Part shown: piece after piece, positions 9,316 to 21,300 of the stretch
Layout: every line of letters starts with the position of its first letter
Numbering within the stretch: the stretch's first letter is position 1
From: Pseudonocardia sp. TRM90224
GTDB lineage: Bacteria > Actinomycetota > Actinomycetes > Mycobacteriales > Pseudonocardiaceae
DNA length: 64,000 bases
Direction: 5' to 3'
Assembly: GCF_021245725.1 (NCBI RefSeq)
Contig: NZ_JAJGSX010000001.1
Coordinates: 62,001-126,000, forward strand
The notes under the pieces: generated by a model
Database searches by the model: none
What the model saw: only the letters and a program-made list of their open reading frames with translations
Told to the model about the DNA's origin: nothing
Translations under genes and position numbers: made by a program

Positions 9316-12300
9316 CTACCTACCAGCAGGCGGTTCGAACGTCCACGACGCCGTCCTGCCCCGTTCCATGTCACCGGCGAACGCGGTGACGTAGGAGGGG
9401 CCGACGCCGACCACCGGTACGACGAGCGTCTCCTCGTACGCACCGTTGCGCGCCTCGCGAACCACGAGGTCGTAGACGACGCGGTTGCGGACGGTGGGCG
9501 CGGTGCCCCGCTCGAAGAGCGATTCCTCCTCGCGCAACCCGAACTGCGCCCCACGCCGGACGGAGTCCGGCGCTGCTCCTGAGAACCCGATCTCGACACC
9601 GGACGTCGCCCCACCGTCACGTCCGAACGGTCGCTGGCGGGTGGAGGTGCGGGCGGTTGCGGTGAGCCACTGCGTCCGGGACACCGAGCGGATCTCGACG
9701 TTGCCGCGGCCGGCCACCACCGTCTCCTCCTCGAAGGGGTGCGCACGCAGCGCGAGATCGATCTGCACGTCCCGGCCCATCCTGTTGTGCACGACGAGCG
9801 GTGCCATCCCGGCCCCATCGGGTGTGGCGAGCCCGTGCAGGAACGCGGTGAGGGCATCCGGCTCGAACATCCGGTGGACCCGTGCGCGGTTCCGGTTCGC
9901 CTCGGCCTTGGTCAGCACCCCGTGGCGCACGAGCTCGGCGAGCACGTCGGTGACGAGCTGGTCGACACCGGGGGCCGCTCCCGGCTTCGTCGAACTCGCA
10001 CCACGCGCGTCGGCGTAGGCGTGCAGGGGGATCCGGCCTTCGCGCGACCCGGCCAGCCGAGCGGACGAACCGGTGTCCGACACAGCCGGTGCCGCCAGGC
10101 CGTTCGGGATCAGCCGCAGCGCGCTGCCCTCGACGGATGTGGTCCGCACCTCCGTACCGGGCAGCGGCCGGCCGTGCAGCGACGCGCTCAGCCACGTCGA
10201 GATCTCGAGCGTGATGCCCTGCCGGACGAGTTCGACGCCGTCGAAGGAGGCCAGCCCGCGCAGGTCGGTCTGCTGCAGGGTGTCCTCCGCCGACCGCCCG
10301 CCGCCGACCGTCGAGCTGATCGAACCCTTGCCGATGCCCGTAGCCGCGATGCCGACCCTGCCCCCGATCGCTCGGCTGCGGGCAGCTCCGGCCGTTTCCT
10401 GGCCGTACCCGTACGCCTGCAGCAGCAACAGCACCGAGTTGTCATGCCCTTCGCGGACGGCGGTTCCGACGTATCGGAAACGGAGTCGCTGCACGACGAA
10501 CCGGTGGCGGTACGCGTCGGCGACGGTGTTGCCGAGGCGGACGGGGATGCTGGTGACCATCCCGTCTTCGGCGAGCATCCGGTCCCGGTGACCCCACACC
10601 CGGTTCGTCGCGTAGAGGTTCGACAACGTCGTGTGGACGACGGGGTCGCGGTCGCTCAGGCCGGGCACCAGCTCGTCCAGGTGGCGCAACGCCTCCGGCA
10701 GGACGACCTGGTCCACAAGCACGACCGGGAACCCGTACTCGGCGGTGTAGTGCCGCTGCAGCTGCGGGGTCAGCACGACGGAGTCGTCCTTCGAGTCGGC
10801 TGCCCCGTTGCGGTACTGCTCGGCGAGCTGGACCTCGACCGGCGCGAATCGGACGGCCGCGAAGGCGAGCACGTCGTCGAGAGCTGGTGGGACGGAACCG
10901 GCGAGGAATCCGACGGCCTCGGCCAGCCTGGCGGCGAGCAACTCGGGAGCGTGCTCCTCGGACAGCTGCGGAGCCGACCCGCCCGCGGCCTCGCGGTCAG
11001 CGGCATAGCGGCCGTACAGCCCGGCGAGGGTCGGCTCGTCCACCACGAGGTCGTACTTCTTCTTCCCGCTGTCGTCGAGGTGGAACCGCAGCGTGCGCTC
11101 GACGGCGTCCGCGATGTGTCCCAGCGGGACGAGCACCGCTTCCCCCGCCGCGTAGGCACGCAGCACATCCCGTTCGGGCGTCACCAGCACCGCCGTGCCG
11201 TCGACGGCGTCCGTGCGGGTCCGGTCCTCGACCCGGACCGCGACGGTCGTCGTGAACCGCAGCAGACGCAGGACCTGCTTGCCGAGCTCGACCACCAGCC
11301 GCTCGATGCCCATGATCCGCAGCAGCCCGGTGGACCAGCTGCGCCCACGTGACCACGACCCCGACGGACTCGCTGCGAACCCGAGATCGCTCTGCTGCCG
11401 GAAGGCGCCGCCGAGCCCGAAGCTGAACTTGTGGCCGCGGGACCGCCCCCGGCTGCTCCCGAGGCTGCCCATGGTGAAGTTGATGAACCCGTGCACCATG
11501 TCGAGCAGGGCGACGACCTTCGACTTCCCGGCCGTGGCGCGCAGCGTCACGACGACCTCGACCGCTCGGCCGCCCGCCCCGCGCGCCACCACGGTCAGCC
11601 GCTGCTCCACCTGCAGGAGGTCCAGGAAGGACGACTGGACGGTCTCGACGCTGGTCGCCTCGATCAGCTCCTGCTCGACGGCCGGGTCGAGGCGAAGGCC
11701 CTGCGCGTCCAGCAACCGGCGGACGGTACCCAGCAGGTCGCCGGGATCGACGGCGTAGGGGTTCGCCCGGTACAGGAGCGTCACCGGCGTGTCCTGCCAT
11801 TCGGCGTCCACGAACGGATCGGCGACCCGTCCGGTGTCGACGGGCAGCATGTCGCTCGGGAACAGGACGTCGAGGGTGATCGCGCCCCGCGCGATCTCCG
11901 TCGTCCCACTGCCGTCCGGCGTGAGCGCGACGACCATGTCGAACCGGCTTGAGAAGGCCGCGGTGTCCGTCGTGGGTTCGGTGAGCGAGACCGCGTTCCC
12001 AGTCGCTCCTTGTGAGTCCCCGGCGTTGCGGCCGCGATCCTGCGCGAACCCGCCCTCCCCCGACATCGCGGTGTCGGTCTGATCGCCGTCGAGCACCGGG
12101 TCCCTGTCCTCACCGAACAACACCGTGCGCGCCATCGAGACCGCCCAGCCGAACCCGCGCGACCGCGACCTCGACGTCACCGACGTCGCGGACATGATGC
12201 TCAGCGCAACCGGGACCCTGGCGAGGCCGCGGCCGCGGTAGGAGAGCTCGCCGTCACCCTCCAGCCGGACGTCCAGCCGGAATCGGCGCGCGACAGCGTC

Positions 12301-15300
12301 ACGTCCCGGCACCCGCACCCGATCGGTCGCCGCCGCCGGCACCTCCAGCACGACCGTGCGGCCCGCCCGCCGCATCTGTCCGGTACCGGCCGCAACACGA
12401 GCCGGCGACACCACATCGCGGACCCTGCGCCGGTTCTCCAGCTGGGCGACGATGACGTTCTCGTCGGTCGACCAGTCCTTCGGGTCCTCCGCCGGCAGCA
12501 GTCCGAAGGCAACAAGATCGGCCTCGACCCGCGCCCGGACGTCGTAGACGCCGTGCACGTTGCGGGTCGCGGCCATCCCGGTGTCGGCGACCTGCTCCGA
12601 ACCGCTGCCGTGCCAGCTCGGCGCCAGTGGCAGCCGACCCGGCGGCGCCGACGGGTCGAGTGCACCGGCGACGACCGGTGCCCCGTCCGGGCCGGGCGAG
12701 ACACCCGACGCGTCCACCGGGAACCCGAAGGTCCACGCGTCGTGCTCGTCCATCCGGACCAGGAAACCGACCACCCGCTCCACGGCGATCGGCGTCCGGT
12801 CGCCCGACACCGGCGTGACGACCACGCGGACCCTCGTGTGGATCTCGTACCCCTGGGTCTGCGGGCTGCGGTGCACCTCCGGGCTGATCGCCTCGCGGTA
12901 GACACCCATCGAGACACCACGGCTCCGCGACCAGGCGCCCCGCATCGACACCCGCAGCCGGAACACGTGCAGGACCGCGGCCACCACGGCAACCAGCACC
13001 GACGCGGCGGCGAACGCCGGCCCCGGCAGCGTCGTCAGCCAGAGCGCCCCGAGCACGGCCTCGGCGAGAACGGCGACCGCGACGCCGAGGGAGATCCCGC
13101 GCGAGCGCGAGCTGCTGCTGGTGGTCCCGACCTTCGAGAACCCGACGTAGAGGTCCTCCACCTTCTCGTGGTCCGACCGCGGGCCGGTCGGCCGCGGCTG
13201 GTGCGCCGGGTCGGACCGGCCGTCGAGGACGTCGGCGGTGACCGTGATCTCCCCGAGGGCCGTCCCGTCGTCGGTGGTCAGCAGCTCGGGCAGCAGCCCG
13301 GCCGGGTCGTTGACCGCACGGGGCAGGTCGCCTCGCAGCACACCCTCCACCTGCGCGAACACCTGCTTCCGGGTGCGGTCACCGCTGTCCGGACGCTGCT
13401 CGCGCAGCGCAGCGTCCACCTCGCCGGCCAGCTCGTCCAGGCCGGTCGCGCCGACGACCACACCGGAGAACGCGGCGTCCGCGGCGCGGCCACCGGGGGC
13501 CTGCGCCGTGCCCGGCGGGCCGCGCTCGATGCCTGCGTGCGAGACCAGGAAGGACACGACCTCGGCAGCCGCCTGTCCGCTCACGCCGCCGATGACCCGC
13601 GGTTCCGACGCCGTCGCTCCTGGAACGTCGAACCAGACCGTGGTGGAGACCTCGCTCTCCCAGACCTCCGAGGAGCCGCGGTTGTCCTGGACGCCACCGC
13701 CCTGCCAGCTCTGGTTGGCCTCGCTCGTGAGGCTCGCCGACGACCCGCCGTCGATGTTCACGGAGATCGACGCCGGTCCGACGTCGAACGCGCCCCCGAG
13801 GCTCATCCCGACCACCCGGGTCTGCGTCGCGGACGCGCCGGCCCCGCCCTGCACCATGTTGCCGGTCATCGTCTCCGACGCAACACGCTCGGGCGCGGGG
13901 ACCTCCGCGGCTGGTCCGGCGACCATCGAGACCCGCATCTCCTGGCCGTCGGCCAGCGGGATCGACACGCCCGACGGCGAGAACAGCCGCGACACCTGCG
14001 CCAACAGGTGCTGCCGGATGTCGTGCTCCGAGTAGCGGCGCCGCGAGCCGAGCGCGCTGAGGCGCTCGTTCGCCAGCTCCGTGATTGCAGCGACCCCCGG
14101 GAGCGCGCCCGTGACCTTCGCGTTGGTGTACGCGTCCCGCGCCGGTGCGGCGCCGGCCAGCACAGCCTGGTACCTCGTCACCTCCGCGGTGGCCGCGACC
14201 ACTCGCGCCTGCAGCGATCTGACCCGCTGACGGCGACCGGCCGGGGGGCCGCGCAGCTGCCCGAGCAGCGCGCGGATCTCCGCGTACGCCCGCAGCGCCT
14301 GCTCCGCCTCCCGCCGCACCGCGACGTACGCGTCCGCCCGGCGCTGCATGCGGGCGGCGTCCGACTTCCGGGCAACGGCCTCGGCCGCGTGCTTGCGGGC
14401 CCGTTCCGGCGCCCCGACGTCGCGGCCGGACGCGGCATCCCCGGCGAGCCGGAGGGCCACGGCTCGTGCCTTCCGCGCCTTCCGCGCCTCCGACTTCTTG
14501 ACCTTGACCAGCGCTGCGGCCGCGCGGGAGGCGAGCCGCAACCGACGCTCCAGCACCACGATCCGGCGCTCCAGCGCATCCACGCCGGCCCTGAACTCCG
14601 CCGATCCCGGGTTCAGCGCGTCCGCCAGCGCGAGCACCCCCGACGCCAGGCCGGCCATGTCCCGCCTGAGCGCGGCTCGCCGATCCGCCTCGTCCACCGC
14701 CGCGGTGGCGACCTCCGCGACCAGCTGTGCACCGCGGACGGAAAGGCCGCCGCGGTCCGCGTGGAACTCGCCGTCCCGGAGCACGTCCTGCGCGACCGCG
14801 ACCGCCACAGCACGACGGGACGGTTCCCACAGCGCGACGGCGGCCAGCTCGTTGATCGCGCCGACGATCGGCGGCGTGCCGGCGCCGATCGCGCGCAGGG
14901 CACCCAACCAGGCGACCGCCTCGACCTCGACCCGCGCGTGCTCGACCTGGTCCCCGATCCGGATCGCGAGCCAGTGCGCGGCCGCGAGCACGCGTTCCGC
15001 CGGCAGCTCGCGACCCGGCCGGTCCCGTCCGCTGATCAACACCGTGCCCCGGCCGGTCCACCGCAGCTCGACGCCGAGGCCGGCGGCGACGCGGCGGAGC
15101 AGGTCGTGGCCTTGCCACCCGCCGTCGCTCAGCGCAACCAGCTCGGCCAGCAGGGCATGCGCTTCCGCGGACGCCTCGCCGGCGCGCCCGGCCAACGCCC
15201 CCAGCTCGGCGAGCACTCGTTCGTAGGTGGCCTGGCGAGGCGCGGCGTCGACCGGCGCGGGCTCCCTGGCCCACCGCTCCTGCACGCCCGCGGCAACCAC

Positions 15301-18300
15301 CGCCGCCTGCACCACGACGACCGGCAGACCGGCCCGGCGGGCGATCCGACGGGCCGACCACCCAGCCGTCGCGGCCGCCCCGACCGCGCTGACCAGCTCG
15401 GGCAGCTTGGCCGCCCGCTCGACGGCGTCGGCAGCCGCACGGACCGCACGGCCGGCCGCAACGACGTCGTGCCCGATCCGGAGCCGCAACCGCAGTCGGC
15501 CGGGCGGTGCGCGGGCCAGCACCGACCGCACGACGTGCACGACCACCAGCGCACCGACCACCGCGCCGAGAACCCACGTCGCCGGCTGGCCTGCCACGAG
15601 GTCGAGCAGGGTGGCCCACCACGATCCGCCATCCGCCACGGCCGTACCGCCCACCGGACCGCCGACCGCACCGGCCTCCCCGACTCCCGGCAGCAGCGTG
15701 TTCGACGCACCGAGGCCCGTCGCGAGCAGCCCGATCACCGCGAGGCCCCTGCCGAGCCATCCGACCGGCCGAACGCCCGCCTCGGTGTTTTCGACCTGCA
15801 CGACCTCCGGGAAGCCGGGCCGGACCCGACGCAGGAGCTGCTCGGAGCGCGACATCGCCGCCCACGTGCCGGGCAGGTTGAGCGGGGTGGTCGACGGGCC
15901 GCCGATCCGGACGACGAACCGGCCTCGCCCGACGAGGTCGAACTCCAGCACACGCATCGCCGGGTTGCGGTCCAACGCGATCTTCAACGCGGAGATCGCC
16001 GCGATCTTGGGGCGGGACGCGGCTTCGGCGCGGCCGCCGAGACCGCGGTTCCAGATCTGGAACGCGAGCCAGGAGATGCGTCCGTACGCGCGGTGCACGA
16101 CCCCGGCCGTGGCCGGGGATCCGTCCCACGGGGCATCGCGGTGCGTCGACGGTCCGTCGGGCCGGGTGATGTCGGCCGGGCTGCCGGTCACGATCCGGGC
16201 GATGTTCCGCAGCCCGATCGAGCCCCGCACGAAGTAGCCGCTGTGCGGGAGCACCACTCCGCGGCCGCCGGTGCCGGAGTCGAACACCCGAGCCCCGAAT
16301 CGGGTGGCGGTGGGCACGACGTCGTGGAACCGCGCGGAAACCCGCCCCACGAAGTCGCGGTCCGTGGCACTCGCCCACACCTGGCCAGGACGCATGCGCA
16401 GCACCGAGACGTGCCCGGCGCCCACGCCGGGGCTGCCGACGAGAACGAGTGCGTCAGCCGGGAGGCCGAAGCGTTCGTCGGCGGCGGTGAGTCCCGCCGT
16501 CAGCGATCCGTAGCTGTGCGCGACCACGGTCAGCTGTGCCGTGGAGTGGACGCGCAGCCCGCCGAGGAACCGGTGCAGGAGCGGTGCCGCGGCGCGCGCG
16601 GTCGTGCGTGCTGCCGCACGGGCGAACCCGGACGGCGGCTCGTAGCCGAGCCACACCACCGCGGCGAGGTCGCGCTGCCCCTGCGACCCCGCCTCGTCCA
16701 CGAGTGCGTCGATCCACTCGATCATGACGTCGGCGGTGGAGAGGTCGTTGCCCATGCCCGGGATGTAGACCGCGACGTGCCTGGCGGTGTCGGGATTGCC
16801 GATCGAGACCGCGAACCGGCCCTTCCCGGCGAGGTCGAACGCGAGCAGCAACGCTGCGGGGTCGGCGTCCAGCCGGGCCATCAGCGCGTAGATGCCCGCG
16901 AACTTCAGCCGTGCGTTGCGAGCCGCGACGTGCCCGAGCCGCTGCCGGCGGACCTCGGCGGCGAGCCAGGGGATCCGGTTGTACGCCCGGTTCAACGCTG
17001 CTCGGTTGACCCGGTCCCGAACCTCGACGGGGATCCCGTCGAGGTTGCCGATGTCGAACAGGCTCCCCTCGATGACGGCCGCGCGCTGGACGTCGTCGAG
17101 CCGCTGCCACCAGCCGGCGACCTCGGCCGGCGCGGCGCCGGCCGGCGGCCCGCGCGGATCCGCGTCGTGCGCGCCGGAGCGCCCGGACCGACCGGCCGGC
17201 GTCGGACCCGCCCGCTTCGCCGAGAGCCCGGCCCGCCCCACGACGATCACGGCCGTCGCGGCGACCACGAGCACCGCGACCCACACCATCTCCGGCCGCG
17301 CCGCCACTGCGTCGAACGCCCTCGCCCCGACGTCGCTGCCGCCGATCCGCGCGGCCTCCTGCGCGCCGGCCGGCCGGACGCCGCCGAGCAGAGCGGGGAG
17401 CGCCAGCATGGCGCCGACCAGCCCCACCACGGAGGCACCGCGCCGCAGGACGTCGGCGGATGGCTTCCGGGCAGCGCGACGGTCGGAACCACCCCGCTCG
17501 CGCAGCTGCTGCTCCAGCCTTGCGACGGCCGCGTCGTTCGCCGCGGCAGCCATGTCGAGCAGCTTGAGCAGCCGTTCCAGCCGGACCCGGGCACCCTGGT
17601 CGCTGGCCGGGTCGGCGAACGCGGGATCGATCCCGAGTAGCTGCAGCCGGACGCGCAGCTCCAGCTGCTCGGGGGTGCTCCGGTCGGTCCAGGCGGCGAG
17701 TGCCGCGCGCACCGCAGCGCGCAGTGCCGCGTTCCGCCGGCCCGCGTCCGCGTACCGGGCGAGCGCACCGCGGATCTGCCGGTCGCTCGCGCGCCACGGG
17801 AGCATCGCGAGCAGCCGGTTGCGGGCCTTCCGAACCGGTTGCGATCCGACGATGCGCGGCGCGGGAGCTGCCGCGGGCCTGCGGGCCGCTGCGCGTTCCG
17901 CCATGAACAACTCCAGTGCCGCACGCAGCAGCTCCAGCTCGTGCGGCTCGAGGCCCAGCGCGGCGATGCGTCGCTCCCGCCACTGCGGCGCGGACCGCAG
18001 GAACCACGGCGCCCATTCGCCCGCCTGCAGCAGCGCCCGCACGGAACCGAGGTCGTGCAAGCCGTTGGCCCGCAGCGCGCCCGTGATCTTCGACGGCGCC
18101 GCCTCGTCGGCACCCGCCCGTTTCAGCACGGGACCGAGCTCGTCGAGGATGCCGAGCCGCAGGTGCGCGACGACGTGGCCGACCACTGCGGTCAGCGCTC
18201 CCGTCACGATCGCCAGCACGAGCAGGGATCGAGCGAGCGAGCCGGCGGCCGCCACCAGCACGGCCACGGTGGCGCCGAGGCCGACAGCCGCGATGGAGGC

Positions 18301-21300
18301 TCCCATGACCAGCACCGAGACCTTGCTCCCGACGACGAAACTGCTGGTCTTCGCGATGTTGGTGAGGCTCGCCGCCGTCGCGCCTTCCGCCCATCGGCGC
18401 AGCGCCAGCCGCGGCAGTGCGACGACCACGCTCCCGACCGTGAGCAGCAGGGTCACGGTCACGAGGTTCTGCGCGTACGCGAACGCGGCGGCCGGGAGGA
18501 TCACCAATGAGGGCAGCAAAGTCGCCGCGCGCAGCAGCCTCGACTCCTGCACTCCGCCGACCGCACGCTTCCCACCGACCGCAGCGGCGATCGCGCCCTT
18601 GCGCGCAACCAGCGCCTTGAACGCCTCGTAGCGGCTGCTCAGCAGGATCGTCGCCACGCCGCGCACGAACGCGACGACGCCGGAGGCGATCCCGAGCGCG
18701 GCGAGGGTCGCGATCGGGTCGCTGACCCGCACCATCGTGTCGAACAGCGCCCCGCCGAGCAGGACACCCGGTAGCCCCGTCAGCAAGGTGACCAGCGGGA
18801 TCGACATGACGGCTCGCAGCAACCCGCGAGGGGTCGCGAGGACCTGCCGGAACCAGCCCTTCAGCGCGGCCGGCCGCGACACCGACACCCCCGGTTCGAG
18901 GCCGGGCTTGCGGCCGCGGAGCACCAGGAGGGTGAGCGACGTCAGCGCGGCGGCGACCACCGACATCCCGATCAGCGTCGTCGGCACGCCGAAGGCCTGG
19001 ACGCTGCCGGTGACGGCGAGCGGGAACACCAGCGCCATGACCCGGTTCGCGAGCTCGTTCCGCCCTGCCCGCTGGTCCTTCAACTCCGGCGCCGCCGGGT
19101 GGTTGCGCTCCGTCCACGCCTGTGCCAGTGCTGCGGAGGTACCCATGGAACCGATGGCGGCGAGCGCAGGCATGAATGCGTCTTGCGTCGGCGAGAGGCC
19201 GAGCACCAGCAGAGCTACCGCGCCGGCCGCACCGAGCAGCGCCATCGGCCACATGGTCTTGATGCTGCGGTCGCCCAGCAGCGCGAAGAACCCACCGACC
19301 AGCGCAGCCGCGACGGCGGCGTTGGCGCCCTCGTTCGCGACCCACCCCGCCTCGACCCCGAGCGTCGCCGCGATCGCCATTCCCGCGATGGAGGCGATGC
19401 TCGTGGCCTGGCCGGGAAAAGCGCCGAACAGCCCGACGACGGTCGGGATGAACCGCTTGCCGCCTTCCCGCGCGCGGGCCTCCGCCTTCTTCGCCTGCTT
19501 GCGGCCGACCCCGGCAGCGGCGGCAGCGTGCGACGCCGCGACCGCGGCACAGGACTCCGCATCCGCCAGCCCGGCGAGGGATGCTTCGACGGCTGCGGCG
19601 CGATCGGTCAGTGCGGCGCGGACCGCCTCCGGCGCCGTCCGGCGCAGGTCCGGCGGGAGCCTGCGGGTCAGAAGGTACAGCGCCGCGGTCCGGACGAGCG
19701 CCGGCACGAACGCCACCATCCGCGCGGGGAAGGAGCCCGCAGCCCGCCAGCGCGCTGCGGCACGTGCCTTCGCGGTCAGGCGGGCACGCAGCACCGGTTC
19801 GATCTTCTCGAGCGCGCTCAGCTGCGTGCGGAGCCGGTCGAGCCTCGCCACCGCTGCCAGGTACGCCCGCGCGGCGGTGCGGGTCGGGCCGTAGAGCTGC
19901 TTCGGGCTCGCCTTCGCCGAGCCGCGCCCCGCCGGCGCGGCCCACACCCCGTCCCGCAGCGCGACCAGCACCGCTGCGGCGACCTCGGAGGCCGGGAGAC
20001 CACGGCCGCCGATGACGGCGCCGAGGTCCCGGCCCATGGCCGCCAGCAGGTCCGGCGGTGCGCGGGCCAGCAGCTCGGCGAACGCACCCGACGGTACGAG
20101 CAGCCTGCCGTCCGTCCCGGTCTCGACCCGGATCAGGCCGGCGGCGACCAGCTCGGCCACCAGCTCGGCGACGGCACCGTCCCCGTTGGACAGGCCGGTG
20201 CGGAAGGCATCCAGCCGCGGATCGCCGAGGTCGGCGCCGTCCAGCCGGGACATCCGGACGCCGCGCGGGTCGAGGGCCAGCCGCCCGATCAGCCACTCCA
20301 CGAGCGCAACCGCACCCGACACCCGGCCCTGCCCCCGACCGATCCCACGCCACGTGACACGCAGCTGCGCCCACGCCTTCGCGCGCTTCGCCGCCGCGCG
20401 CCAACGGGCCAGCACCAGCAGCCCGATGGTCGCCGCCGCGCCCCCCAGCCACGTCCGCCACCCCGGGGTGACCCCGTTGTCGGTGACCACCGGCACCGGT
20501 GGCGGTGGCACCTGGGACTGCTCCACGTCTGGCTGTGGCGCAGGAGCGGGGTCCGGCAGCCGGAGCCGTTCACCCGCCCGGATCCGGTCCTGGCTCTTCC
20601 GGGTCGGGAACCGATCGGGGTTGGCTCCGACGAGCGCCTTGCGCGTCGTACCGGCCCGCTCGGCGACCTCGCCCAGCACCTCACCCGGCAGGACGACCAC
20701 CGTGGCCGCACCGGGCTGGACGGGCGCGCCCGATCCGGACGCGTCCGCATGGCCCGAGAGCAGCACGCCGAGCCCGAGGACGCCGGCCGCGATCGCGCCC
20801 ACGACCACCCGGCGGACCGCACCGGGATCCGGCGGCCCGCGGATCCTGATCAGCGCGGCCACCGTGCGGACCGCCGCCACCGTGATCACGACCCCGGCAG
20901 CCCACGAGAGCACGGGTGCGGCCGCGCCGACGGCCATGACGCCGAAGCCGTCCGACGACGCCGTGTTGTGCAGCAACGGCCCGGCCACGGCAGGAGCGAA
21001 CCCGAGCAGGGCCGGCAGGACCATGCCGACGACGGTCGACCCGAAAACGATCGCCGCGGAGCGCCAGCGCCGCGAGGGCGGGGTGGCGGGTGCGGATTCC
21101 AGCCCGCCCGGGATCGTGCCGAGCGTCCGGCCAGCGCGCTCCAGGTCTGCGAGGAGTGTCCGGATCCTGGCCTGTTCGGTGACGAGTGCCCGGATCCGGT
21201 CCGCTGCGGGCACCTTCGCCGACCGCTCGATCGCGAGCGCCGCGTCCAGCTCGGCCAGCGCCGCCCGCAGTCGCGCCTGCCTGGCCAGGTTGCGTGCCAC

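Noticed and set aside
12553-17640. Antisense open frame of 1,695 codons opposite the giant gene
   Set aside because: It follows the complementary codon phase in high-GC DNA. Its translation is rich in R, H and P without any domain, while the opposite strand carries the real protein features.
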